From CALVGQ01 sp964369385 (GTDB taxonomy: Bacteria > Bacillota_I > Bacilli_A > Erysipelotrichales > Erysipelotrichaceae), in NCBI GenBank assembly GCA_964369385.1, contig CAYJEY010000001.1, forward strand, positions 1 through 64,000: a stretch of 64,000 nt of DNA, read 5' to 3'. Positions 1 to 8,397 of the stretch are shown piece after piece. The translations under genes were made by a program, and so were the position numbers. A model generated the notes under the pieces. It was not told the DNA's origin, made no database searches, and saw only the letters and a program-made list of their open reading frames with translations. Positions within the stretch are counted from its first letter, which is position 1. Each line of letters starts with the position of its first letter.

Positions 1-75
1 AAGAAAGGAGTGTATGATCTTACGTTTGCAAGGTACGTTAATATCATACAAGAAAATACATGGATAAATCACTAG
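1..75 (+). CDS. 3' end of an upstream gene (partial, unknown product)
   Basis: Frame 1 is open from the window edge and ends in TAG at 73-75. It encodes 24 residues with a protein-like mix of aromatic, acidic and aliphatic residues (including YDLTFARYVNIIQ). It would overlap the next gene by 16 bases. A second frame (from 2 or 14 to the TAA at 65-67) is also open to the edge, so the choice of frame is uncertain. Such an overlap would explain why the following LUD gene lacks a clear ribosome binding site. The product cannot be identified from so short a tail. Confidence 0.4.
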   Translation, partial: KKGVYDLTFARYVNIIQENTWINH

Positions 76-692
76 ATACATTATTAGAAATACAAATTGA
101 ACAATTAAGGAAAAACTGTGAGTTAGCTCAATATGGCTTTGATGTTGTAGAGAAAAAAGAAGATGTAGTTAGTTTTATTAATCAGCTGATACTAGCGAAT
201 CAATCAGTATCGGTAGGGGGTTCAATGACTTTGTTTGAGACGGGAATTATTGATTACTTACAAGAGCGTAAAGACATTACATATTATGATCGTTATAATT
301 GCGAAGATCGCAGGAGTATGTTTCATGCAGCCTTTGATAGTGATGTGTATTTGACGAGCACAAATGCGATTACGCTTAAGGGAGAACTAATCAACATTGA
401 TGGAACAGGAAATCGTGTAGCTGCAATGATTTATGGACCTAGAAAAGTGCTTGTAGTCTGTGGAGTAAATAAAATAGTAAGTTCAGTTGAATTAGGGCAC
501 GAGCGTCTACGAAATATTGCCAACGTAGCCAACAACATTCGTTTAGAGAAACCAAATCCATGTATAAAAGTCGGGCATTGTGTAGACTGCCGTTTACCAA
601 CGCGTATCTGTTGCGCTAAGACGATAATTGATCATAGTTATGTTCCAACACGAATTCATATTGTCCTTGTAAAGGAGAGTTTAGGTTATTAA
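60..692 (+). CDS. LUD-domain protein (LutC/DUF162-like)
   Basis: This 210-residue protein has the LUD fold hallmarks: SVGGSMTLFETG (51-62), a glycine-rich INIDGTGNRVA stretch (111-121) and GPRKVLVVCGVNKIV (126-140). The family includes LutB/LutC of lactate oxidation, but stand-alone members in Bacillota have no settled role. The C-terminal end is rich in cysteine (C168, C174, C177, C184, C185), which could bind metal or be redox active; this is inference. An in-frame stop at 39-41 leaves ATG 60 as the only reasonable start. There is no good Shine-Dalgarno (SD) sequence, so translation may be coupled to the upstream reading frame. Confidence 0.85.
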   Translation: MDKSLDTLLEIQIEQLRKNCELAQYGFDVVEKKEDVVSFINQLILANQSVSVGGSMTLFETGIIDYLQERKDITYYDRYNCEDRRSMFHAAFDSDVYLTSTNAITLKGELINIDGTGNRVAAMIYGPRKVLVVCGVNKIVSSVELGHERLRNIANVANNIRLEKPNPCIKVGHCVDCRLPTRICCAKTIIDHSYVPTRIHIVLVKESLGY

Positions 693-824
693 TTCATCGT
701 GTAATCGATTACTTTTTCAATTAAATGAATAGGTAATCTAACACAGACTAATTTATTAAAAAAGTCTTTATTCTAAATGGTCTTTGTGTTATTATGCTTA
801 TGTGAAAGGATAGGTAAGTTAGCT

Positions 825-878
825 ATGAATTTAATTCAGTTACATGTTCTTATTCTTTCGTACAATCACAAAAGTTAA
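825..878 (+). other. possible 17-residue leader peptide in the purE leader
   Basis: ATG at 825 opens a 17-codon frame (peptide MNLIQLHVLILSYNHKS) ending at TAA 876-878, just where the first leader terminator begins. An AAAGGA at 805-810 is rather far upstream to act as its ribosome site. Bases 843-848 (CATGTT) can pair with 877-882 (AACATG), which would disrupt the terminator's left arm. A translated attenuator is therefore possible, but the frame may be chance. Confidence 0.2.
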
Positions 879-911
879 CATGGGTGAAGTGCACCTGTGT
901 TTTTCTTTTTT
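878..911 (+). terminator. intrinsic terminator upstream of the purine riboswitch
   Basis: The arms ACATGGGTG (879-887 region) and CACCTGTGT (to 900) pair over nine positions, some G-U, around a short loop. They are followed by TTTTTCTTTTTT. It may simply end the LUD transcript. However, the riboswitch aptamer starts only about ten bases after the T tract, leaving no room for a promoter between them, so purE transcripts probably pass through it. Confidence 0.65.
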
Positions 912-918
912 ATCACTA

Positions 919-987
919 AATTGTATAACCGGGAAAATATGGTTCCCAAGTTTCTACCTTATCACCGTAAATGATAAGACTACAAAG
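919..987 (+). promoter_or_regulatory. purine riboswitch aptamer, guanine type
   Basis: The element matches the purine aptamer. P1 pairs TTGTA (921-925) with TACAA (981-985). P2 pairs GGGAA (931-935) with TTCCC (943-947) and its loop carries ATATGG. The joining strand is AGTTTCTACC. P3 pairs CTTATC (958-963) with GATAAG (973-978) around ACCGTAAAT. The specificity base is C980 (in GACTAC), which in the known family selects guanine or hypoxanthine rather than adenine. It precedes the purE operon and probably lowers expression when guanine is plentiful. Confidence 0.93.
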
Positions 988-1015
988 AGTGTGAGTTTTT
1001 TTCGCATTGCTTTGT

Positions 1016-1048
1016 AGACATTGTTTTTAAACGATGTCTTTTATTTTT
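1016..1048 (+). terminator. riboswitch expression-platform terminator
   Basis: AGACATTGTTT (1016-1026) pairs with AAACGATGTCT (1029-1039), followed by TCTTTTATTTTT. A competing hairpin pairs CTACAAAG (980-987, the 3' strand of P1) with CTTTGTAG (1010-1017) and shares bases 1016-1017 with the terminator. Ligand-stabilised P1 would block that competitor and favour termination. The shared stretch is only two bases, so the exact switch needs a folding calculation. An ATG at 1034 lies inside this hairpin and is not the purE start. Confidence 0.8.
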
Positions 1049-1063
1049 AAAGAGGAGAAAAAT

Positions 1064-1552
1064 ATGAGTAAAAAACCAGTAGTTGGAATCCTAATGGGTT
1101 CAAAAAGTGATTTAAGTATTATGGAGCATACATTTGCCCAATTAGAAGAATTTGGCATTCCGTATGAAAAAGCCGTATTAAGTGCACACCGTACACCGGA
1201 TGAAACGATTGAGTATGCAAAAACTGCTTATGATCGTGGACTTAAGGTAATCATTGCAGCTGCTGGAGGGTCAGCTCATTTAGCAGGAGTTGTTGCTGGA
1301 TGTACAACAATCCCAGTTATTGGAGTTCCAATTAAAGCATGGTCACTTGAAGGGTTAGATAGTTTATTGTCAATTGTACAAATGCCTGCAGGAATCCCTG
1401 TTGCAACAGTTGCTATTGGAAAAGCAGGAGCAAAAAATGCTGCTATATTGTGTGCTTCAATGTTGAGTGTATTTGAGCCAGAATATCATGAAAAAATGTT
1501 GGCGCATAAAGAATCAATGCGCAAAGCTGTATTAGAAGATATGAAGATTTAA
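1064..1552 (+). CDS. purE: N5-carboxyaminoimidazole ribonucleotide mutase
   Basis: PurE (162 residues) converts N5-CAIR to CAIR in de novo purine synthesis. Class I features are GSKSD (12-16), SAHRTP (40-45) and AAAGGSAHLAGVVA (65-78). The ATG at 1064 follows AGAGGAG with ideal spacing; the in-frame ATG at 1034 is inside the riboswitch terminator and is rejected. Class I PurE normally needs PurK to make N5-CAIR, and no purK is in this window. First gene of the operon; purL begins nine bases after its stop. Confidence 0.97.
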   Translation: MSKKPVVGILMGSKSDLSIMEHTFAQLEEFGIPYEKAVLSAHRTPDETIEYAKTAYDRGLKVIIAAAGGSAHLAGVVAGCTTIPVIGVPIKAWSLEGLDSLLSIVQMPAGIPVATVAIGKAGAKNAAILCASMLSVFEPEYHEKMLAHKESMRKAVLEDMKI

Positions 1553-1561
1553 GGGGGCGCT

Positions 1562-4500
1562 ATGTCATTAATTAATAAGCGTATATTTGTAGAAAAGAAA
1601 AATGGATTTCAAACTGAAGCAGAAGATTTATTTGCATCACTTAAAGAAAACCTTCATGTTAGTGCAAGTGCAGTTCGTGTTTTAGTTATTTATGATGTAT
1701 TTAATATAGAAGAAACAGTTTTTAATCAAGCTTTAAAAACTGTGTTTACTGAGACAATGGTGGATACTGTTGTGGAAGATTTAAACTTATCAGGAGTGCA
1801 GGCAGTCGTGATGGAAACACTTCCTGGTCAATATGACCAGCGAGCTGATTCGGCAATGCAGTGTGTTCGTTTGCTTGATCCAAAATCAACTTGCACAATT
1901 ACGTGTGGTAAAGTAGTTATTTTAGAGAATAGTACAGTAGAGGAAACCGCTCGTGTAGCTCAATTTTTAGTGAATCCAATTGAAAGCCGTATTAAAGATT
2001 TAAGTAAGCTTGAAATTGACATGAATGTAGATGTAACACCACTTGAATCATTTGCTGGATTTAATAATCTTGATGAGGCAGGTCTTCAAGCTTTTCATGC
2101 GCGTTTAGGACTTGCAATGTCAATGGAAGACTTAGTACTTGTGCAAGCCTATTTCAAATCTGAGGGACGTGATCCAAAAGAAACTGAAATCAAAGTTCTA
2201 GACACTTATTGGTCTGATCATTGCCGTCACACAACATTTGAAACTTGCCTTACTTCAATTCAAATCAATTCAAACCAATTTCAAAGCGCTATTCAAGAAG
2301 CCTTTGACTTATATCTTAGTTTAAGAGCACAGTGCAAACGTGATGAGAAACCAATTACATTAATGGATATGGCGACAATCAATGCTCGTTCTTTGAAACA
2401 ACAAGGATTGGCTAAAGATGTAGAGGTATCATCTGAAATTAATGCATGTAGTGTATTTATTGATGTAGACCATGATGGTGTTAATGAAAAATGGTCACTG
2501 CAATTTAAAAATGAAACACACAATCACCCAACAGAGATTGAACCCTTTGGTGGAGCTTCAACGTGCATTGGTGGGGCAATTCGTGATCCATTAAGTGGGC
2601 GTAGTTATGTTTATCAAGCAATGCGTATCTCAGGATGTGCAGATGTTTTAGAACCGATTGAAAATACATTGCCGTCTAAATTACCACAAAAAGTAATTAG
2701 TAAAAAAGCAACGGCAGGAAATTCTTCTTATGGGAATCAAATTGGTCTAGCAACAACTTTTGTCAAAGAATTATATCATGATGATTATGTCGCTAAGCAC
2801 ATGGAAGTAGGGGCAGTAGTAGGAGCTCAAAAAGCAGAATACATTGTGCGTGCTGAGCCAACACCTGGTGATGTTATCATTCTTCTTGGGGGACGTACAG
2901 GACGTGATGGAATTGGTGGAGCAACAGGATCAAGTAAGGAACATACTAATGCTTCACTAGATACGTGTGCAAGTGAAGTTCAAAAAGGAAATGCGCCAGA
3001 AGAGCGAAAAATCCAACGCTTATTCCGTAATCCAGAATGTAGCCAAATGATTAAGAAATGTAATGACTTTGGAGCTGGTGGAGTATGTGTTGCCATTGGA
3101 GAATTGAGTGATGGCTTGTTGATACATTTAGAAGCAGTACGTACAAAATATGCAGGATTAAACGCAACTGAAATTGCTATTTCAGAAAGCCAAGAAAGAA
3201 TGGCGGTAGTTATTTCTCCAGAAAACAAAGAATCATTCTTAAAACTTGCCCATAGTGAAAATTTAGAAGCATATGAAGTTGCTCAAGTAACAGATACAAA
3301 TCGGTTGGTTATGATGTATCATGATGAAGTTATTGTTGATTTAGATCGTAATTTCGTAGATACAGCTGGAGCACGCCAAAATGCACAGGTTGAAATTGTT
3401 GATCAAGAAAAACCAAACCCATTTTTGCCTATTGAGTTAAATAAAGAAAACATCTTAGGCATGATGAGCGATAAAAATGTTGCATGTCAAAAAGGACTTG
3501 TTGAAAACTTTGATGCATCAATTGGTTCAACTACTGTACTCATGCCATTTGGAGGAAAAACACAAATGACTCCGACACAAGCATCAGTACAAAAACTACC
3601 AGTAATGGATGGTAAGACAACGACATGTAGTGTGTTATCTTATGGATATAATCCTAAAATTATGGACTACAACTGTTTTATTGGAGCACAAGCAAGTGTT
3701 TTAGATTCAATGGCTAAAACAGTAGCAGTAGGAGGAAATATTGATAGTATTTATTTCTCATTCCAAGAATATTTTGAAAGGCTAAACAAAGAACCACAGC
3801 GTTGGGGTAAAGTAACACAAGCTCTATTAGGAACAATTCAAGTTCAAGATTACTTTAAAAAAGCTGCAATTGGAGGAAAAGATTCAATGTCCGGAACATT
3901 CAATGAATTGAATGTTGTACCAACATTGATTTCATTTGCGTGCTCACATGCAAATACGAAAAATATCATCTCTCCAGAGTTCAAATCAGCTGGAAATCGT
4001 ATTTATGTATTTACACCTGAACAATATGAAGATGGAACATTTAACTTGCCTGCTTATGAATGTGTGTTCGCTCAAGTTGAATTAGCAATTATGACTAAAA
4101 AAGTGGTAAGTGCTTATGTAGTAGAAGATGGTGGAGTATTAGCTGCTGCCTTCAAAATGAGTTTTGGGAATCAAATTGGCTTTAAAGTAGATACAGAGCT
4201 TGAGTTAATGCAACTTATGCCAGGAGCTATAGTTGTAGAGGCGTGTGATCAATTATATGGGGAATACTTTATACAGATTGGTGAAACTGTAGATTGTTCA
4301 ACATATCAAATCAATGGTATTGAATTATCAATGCAAGAAGTTTTAGAAGCATGGACTACACCATTGAGTGTACTTTATCCAATGAGTGCTAAAGCGAAAA
4401 CAAGTGATATAAAAACAGTGGCTTACTCTGAAGGTCATATAAAAAAATCAACGCATCCAGTAGATCAAGTTTTTGTCACAATTCCTGTTTTCCCAGGGAC

Positions 4501-5269
4501 AAACTGTGAATATGACATGAAACGTGCGTTTGAAGAAGAAGGTGCAATTGGGAATATTGTAGTATTCCGTAATTTGAGTGAACAAGATGTTCATGAGAGT
4601 ATTGATGAGTTAGCAGCAGCGATTGATGCTTGTCAAATCTTTGCTATTCCAGGGGGATTCTCATCAGGAGATGAGCCAGATGGAAGTGCTAAGTTCATTG
4701 TGAATGTTCTTCAAAATGAGAAAATTAAAGCAGCTTTCGATCGATTAAGAGAGCGCGATGGACTAATTATTGGTATTTGTAATGGATTCCAAGCATTAAT
4801 CAAATCTGGATTATTACCTTATGGTGAAATTCGTACGTTAAGTGAAGATGATGCAACACTTGTAAAGAATGATATTAATCGTCATATCTCAGTAATGGCA
4901 AATACACGTGTTTCCTCAAATAATTCACCTTGGCTACAAGATTGTAAAGTTTCAAGTGTACATAGTATACCATTATCGCATGGAGAAGGTAAATTTGTAG
5001 TGAATCAAGCGCAACTTGAAAGTTTAATTGAACATGGCCAAATTGCATTTCAGTATTGTGATGAATTTGGTGAAGCTTCAATGGATGAACATATTAACTA
5101 CAATGGGTCAACATATGCAATTGAGGGAATCGTTTCCCGCGATGGCCGTGTATTAGGAAAAATGGGACATTCCGAGCGTTTCTTTGAAGACGTGTTTGTG
5201 AATATTCCTGGAAACAAAAAACAAAGTATATTTGCGAATGGCGTAAATTACTTCAAAAAGGAGAACTAA
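1562..5269 (+). CDS. purL: phosphoribosylformylglycinamidine synthase, large single-chain form
   Basis: This 1235-residue enzyme makes FGAM from FGAR, glutamine and ATP. It joins the synthetase and the class I glutaminase (PurQ) in one chain, as in clostridial and erysipelotrichial genomes and unlike the PurS/PurL/PurQ set of Bacillus. Visible are DTYWSDHCRHTTF (near residue 220), NETHNHPTEIEPFGG, AGNSSYGNQIGLAT, and in the glutaminase part FPGTNCEYDM and GICNGFQAL with nucleophile C1073. The usual MPHPER near the C terminus reads MGHSERF. Strong GGGGGC site before ATG 1562. The frame is intact throughout. Confidence 0.97.
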   Translation: MSLINKRIFVEKKNGFQTEAEDLFASLKENLHVSASAVRVLVIYDVFNIEETVFNQALKTVFTETMVDTVVEDLNLSGVQAVVMETLPGQYDQRADSAMQCVRLLDPKSTCTITCGKVVILENSTVEETARVAQFLVNPIESRIKDLSKLEIDMNVDVTPLESFAGFNNLDEAGLQAFHARLGLAMSMEDLVLVQAYFKSEGRDPKETEIKVLDTYWSDHCRHTTFETCLTSIQINSNQFQSAIQEAFDLYLSLRAQCKRDEKPITLMDMATINARSLKQQGLAKDVEVSSEINACSVFIDVDHDGVNEKWSLQFKNETHNHPTEIEPFGGASTCIGGAIRDPLSGRSYVYQAMRISGCADVLEPIENTLPSKLPQKVISKKATAGNSSYGNQIGLATTFVKELYHDDYVAKHMEVGAVVGAQKAEYIVRAEPTPGDVIILLGGRTGRDGIGGATGSSKEHTNASLDTCASEVQKGNAPEERKIQRLFRNPECSQMIKKCNDFGAGGVCVAIGELSDGLLIHLEAVRTKYAGLNATEIAISESQERMAVVISPENKESFLKLAHSENLEAYEVAQVTDTNRLVMMYHDEVIVDLDRNFVDTAGARQNAQVEIVDQEKPNPFLPIELNKENILGMMSDKNVACQKGLVENFDASIGSTTVLMPFGGKTQMTPTQASVQKLPVMDGKTTTCSVLSYGYNPKIMDYNCFIGAQASVLDSMAKTVAVGGNIDSIYFSFQEYFERLNKEPQRWGKVTQALLGTIQVQDYFKKAAIGGKDSMSGTFNELNVVPTLISFACSHANTKNIISPEFKSAGNRIYVFTPEQYEDGTFNLPAYECVFAQVELAIMTKKVVSAYVVEDGGVLAAAFKMSFGNQIGFKVDTELELMQLMPGAIVVEACDQLYGEYFIQIGETVDCSTYQINGIELSMQEVLEAWTTPLSVLYPMSAKAKTSDIKTVAYSEGHIKKSTHPVDQVFVTIPVFPGTNCEYDMKRAFEEEGAIGNIVVFRNLSEQDVHESIDELAAAIDACQIFAIPGGFSSGDEPDGSAKFIVNVLQNEKIKAAFDRLRERDGLIIGICNGFQALIKSGLLPYGEIRTLSEDDATLVKNDINRHISVMANTRVSSNNSPWLQDCKVSSVHSIPLSHGEGKFVVNQAQLESLIEHGQIAFQYCDEFGEASMDEHINYNGSTYAIEGIVSRDGRVLGKMGHSERFFEDVFVNIPGNKKQSIFANGVNYFKKEN

Positions 5270-5270
5270 A

Positions 5271-6296
5271 ATGTCAAATCGTTATGAAGAAGCTGGAGTT
5301 AGCTTAGAAGCTGGTTATGAATCAGTAGAGCGTATTAAAAAACATGTTGCGCGTACAAAAAGACTTGGAATGATGAGTTCAATTGGTTCATTTGGTGGCT
5401 TATTTGATTTATCTGCATTAAACATGAAAGAGCCTGTATTGGTTAGTGGAACTGATGGTGTTGGGACAAAGTTAAAACTTGCATTCATGTTAGATAAGCA
5501 TGATACGATTGGACAAGATGTTGTAGCAATGTGCGTTAATGATATTATTGCACAAGGAGCTGCGCCACTATTTTTCTTGGATTATATTGCCGTAGGAAAA
5601 AACTACCCAGAAAAAATTGAGCAAATTGTGAAAGGTGTAGCAGATGGTTGTGTACTAGCAAATTGTGCCCTTGTGGGTGGAGAAACAGCTGAAATGCCTG
5701 ATATGTATGCGGAGGATGATTATGACATTGCCGGTTTTACAGTAGGTGCTGTAGAGAAAAGTCAAATCATTACAGGTGATAAAACAAAAGCAGGGGATGT
5801 AGTTATCGCACTTGCGAGCAGTGGGGTCCACTCAAATGGATTTAGTTTAGTTCGTAAAATTGTATTGAAAGATAATGCCATTGATTTGAATGAATATAAT
5901 GAAACATTAGGAACAACACTTGGAAGAGCTTTACTGGAGCCTACACGCATCTATGTAAAACCTGTGTTAGAAGTGATTCAACAAATTGATGTCCATGGGA
6001 TTGCCCACATTACCGGGGGAGGATTTCATGAAAATATGCCTCGTTGTCTAAATAAAGGCTTAGGAATTGATATTAATCTAGGATCATGGGAGATTCTACC
6101 TGTGTTTAAAGTACTAGAGGAGTTGTCAGGGATGCCAAGTGCTGAAATGTACAACGTGTTTAATATGGGGGTAGGAATGATTCTTGTGGTAGACGAAGCT
6201 GATGCAGATAAAACACTAGAAATTCTTACGTCACAAGGAGAGAAAGCTTCTATCATTGGACGTGTGAGCGACCACGAGGGAGTTCGCATTCAATGA
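5271..6296 (+). CDS. purM: phosphoribosylformylglycinamidine cyclo-ligase (AIR synthetase)
   Basis: PurM (341 residues) closes the imidazole ring, converting FGAM to AIR with ATP. The family signature SGTDGVGTKLKLAF lies at about 59-72, with CVNDIIAQGAAPLFFLDY and VGGETAEMPDMY downstream; GIAHITGGGFHENMPR is also typical. Full length for the family. It follows purL by one base (AAGGAG inside the purL 3' end) and overlaps purN by four, so the genes are probably translationally coupled. Confidence 0.97.
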   Translation: MSNRYEEAGVSLEAGYESVERIKKHVARTKRLGMMSSIGSFGGLFDLSALNMKEPVLVSGTDGVGTKLKLAFMLDKHDTIGQDVVAMCVNDIIAQGAAPLFFLDYIAVGKNYPEKIEQIVKGVADGCVLANCALVGGETAEMPDMYAEDDYDIAGFTVGAVEKSQIITGDKTKAGDVVIALASSGVHSNGFSLVRKIVLKDNAIDLNEYNETLGTTLGRALLEPTRIYVKPVLEVIQQIDVHGIAHITGGGFHENMPRCLNKGLGIDINLGSWEILPVFKVLEELSGMPSAEMYNVFNMGVGMILVVDEADADKTLEILTSQGEKASIIGRVSDHEGVRIQ

Positions 6297-6865
6297 AAAA
6301 AATAGCAGTCTTTGCCTCGGGTACAGGGTCAAATTTTGATGCTATTGCACAGGCAATCGAAAGTCAGGAATTATTAGTTGAAATTGTTTTAGTTGTAGTA
6401 GACAAAAGTCATGCTCCAGTAATTCAAAAGGCAAAAGATCGTGGTATTGAAACGTTTGTGTTTAGTGCTAAGGATTATGAAAACAAAGCAGCTTATGAAA
6501 CTTGCATTGTAGAGCGTTGTCAAGCAATGCAAGTTGAATTTATTGCATTAGCAGGATATATGCGTATTATTTCAAATGTATTACTTGAAGCTTATGGTGG
6601 AAGAATTGTGAATATTCATCCATCTTTGCTTCCAGCATTTAAGGGGAAAGACGCAATTGGCCAAGCATTAGATTATGGTGTAAAAGTAATGGGAGTAAGT
6701 ATTCATTATGTTGATGACACGCTTGATGGTGGTAAAATTATTGCTCAAAGAGCATTTGATATTACTGAGTTTGCGAGTCGTGAAGATATAGAGTCTCACT
6801 TGCATACGATTGAACATCAACTCTACCCAGCAACACTAAAACAATTATTGGAGGAAAAGGTATGA
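6293..6865 (+). CDS. purN: phosphoribosylglycinamide formyltransferase
   Basis: PurN (190 residues) transfers a formyl group from 10-formyl-THF to GAR. GTGSN (10-14) starts the phosphate site. NIHPSLLP (107-114) carries the catalytic histidine and is followed by the conserved aspartate in DDTLDGGKI. The start ATG overlaps the purM TGA in an ATGA arrangement, and the gene itself overlaps purH by four bases. No alternative PurT-type enzyme is present here. Confidence 0.96.
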   Translation: MKKIAVFASGTGSNFDAIAQAIESQELLVEIVLVVVDKSHAPVIQKAKDRGIETFVFSAKDYENKAAYETCIVERCQAMQVEFIALAGYMRIISNVLLEAYGGRIVNIHPSLLPAFKGKDAIGQALDYGVKVMGVSIHYVDDTLDGGKIIAQRAFDITEFASREDIESHLHTIEHQLYPATLKQLLEEKV

Positions 6866-8397
6866 AAAGAAGAGCACTAATTAGTGTGAGTGATAAGACG
6901 GGATTGATTGAATTTGTTCAAGGTCTAATCACAAATAATTTTGAAATCATCTCTACAGGAGGAACAAAAAAAGCAATTGAAGATGCAGGTATTGCAACTA
7001 TTGCGATTGATGAAGTAACTGATTTTCCAGAGATGTTAGATGGTCGTGTAAAAACATTACATCCAATGATTCATGGTGGATTACTAGGAGTTCGTGATAA
7101 AGAAAGTCACATCGCTAAAATGCAAGAATACTCAATTCAACCAATTGACCTTGTGTGTGTTAACTTATATCCTTTTAAAGCGACAATTTCACGTCCTGGA
7201 TTTACACATGAAGAGGCAATCGAGAATATTGATATTGGTGGTCCTAGTATGATTCGTAGTGCTGCTAAAAATCATCGTTTTGTAACAGTTGTAACAGATG
7301 CAGCAGACTATGTTTCTGTTGTAGAAGAACTAAAACAGCTAGGTGATACAACATTGAAGACAAGACAACGCTTAGCTGCAAAAGCATTTAGAACAACAGC
7401 AGCTTATGATGCTATGATTCAAGAATACTTTACAAACTTTGTAGAGGAAGAAAATCCAGAGTGCATCGTTAAAGCTTATGATTTGAAACAAACATTACGT
7501 TATGGTGAGAATCCGCATCAATCAGCAAGTTTCTACCAAGGGATTAAAACACATCGTTATTCGATTTCAAGTGCTAAACAATTGCATGGTAAAGAACTAT
7601 CTTACAACAATATCCAAGATGCTTCGGCAACTTTACAGATTTTAAAAGAGCTTTCAGGTCAACCAGCAGTAGTAGCAGTAAAACATATGAATCCATGTGG
7701 TGCCGCTATTGCCCAAGACATTACAAAAGCTTGGCAAAAAGCATATGAATCAGATCCAGTAAGTATTTTTGGTGGAATCGTTGCTTTGAATGAAGAAGTG
7801 AATGAAGAAATTGCCCTTCAAATGAGTCAAATGTTCCTTGAAATTATTCTTGCGCCATCATTTAGTGAAAAAGCATTTGAAATACTATCTAAAAAGAAAA
7901 ATATTCGATTAATGACATTTGAGTTAACAGGCGAAGACGAAAAAGAACGTTGTGTGAGTGTAACGGGCGGACTACTTGTACAAGATGAAAACAATGTTCA
8001 AGCAACAATTGAAGAACTACAAGTTGTCACTAATGTAATACCAACAGAAGCACAAATTGACGATTGCTTATTTGCTGAAAAAATTGTAAAACACGTAAAA
8101 TCTAATGCAATTGTAGTTGTAAAAGATGGACAAACAATCGGTGTAGGCGCAGGACAAATGAATCGTGTAGGAGCAGCATTGATTGCCCTTGAACAAGCTG
8201 GTGCTAAAGCTAAAGGGGCAACTCTTGGATCAGATGCTTTTTTTCCGATGAATGACACAGTTGAATTAGCTGCAAAGTATGGAGTAACATGCATTATACA
8301 ACCTGGAGGTTCAATCAAAGACCAAGATTCAATTGATATGGCAAATGACCATGATATCGCCATGGTGATGAGCGGAAAGCGACATTTCAAACACTAA
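6862..8397 (+). CDS. purH: bifunctional AICAR transformylase / IMP cyclohydrolase
   Basis: PurH (511 residues) carries out the last two steps to IMP. The N-terminal cyclohydrolase has SVSDKTGL, STGGTKKAI and GRVKTLHP; the transformylase has KHMNPCG (274-280). Its end overlaps the first base of purD. The length matches the family. The start overlaps purN, with GGAGG just upstream in the purN coding end (TTGGAGGAAAAGGT). Confidence 0.97.
   Translation: MKRRALISVSDKTGLIEFVQGLITNNFEIISTGGTKKAIEDAGIATIAIDEVTDFPEMLDGRVKTLHPMIHGGLLGVRDKESHIAKMQEYSIQPIDLVCVNLYPFKATISRPGFTHEEAIENIDIGGPSMIRSAAKNHRFVTVVTDAADYVSVVEELKQLGDTTLKTRQRLAAKAFRTTAAYDAMIQEYFTNFVEEENPECIVKAYDLKQTLRYGENPHQSASFYQGIKTHRYSISSAKQLHGKELSYNNIQDASATLQILKELSGQPAVVAVKHMNPCGAAIAQDITKAWQKAYESDPVSIFGGIVALNEEVNEEIALQMSQMFLEIILAPSFSEKAFEILSKKKNIRLMTFELTGEDEKERCVSVTGGLLVQDENNVQATIEELQVVTNVIPTEAQIDDCLFAEKIVKHVKSNAIVVVKDGQTIGVGAGQMNRVGAALIALEQAGAKAKGATLGSDAFFPMNDTVELAAKYGVTCIIQPGGSIKDQDSIDMANDHDIAMVMSGKRHFKH

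Noticed and set aside
1034..1063. Upstream in-frame ATG that would lengthen PurE by ten residues
   Set aside because: It lies inside the riboswitch terminator stem and has no ribosome site; ATG 1064 has AGAGGAG at ideal spacing and fits the family N terminus.
988..1063. Possible PRPP (ykkC-type) aptamer in tandem with the guanine riboswitch
   Set aside because: Tandem guanine-PRPP leaders are known before purine genes, but the region after the aptamer holds only the competing hairpin and terminator, with no ykkC-type core.
7998..8390. 130-codon open frame on the minus strand inside purH
   Set aside because: It is a shadow of the conserved purH coding strand; no ribosome site and low-complexity Ser/Ala composition.
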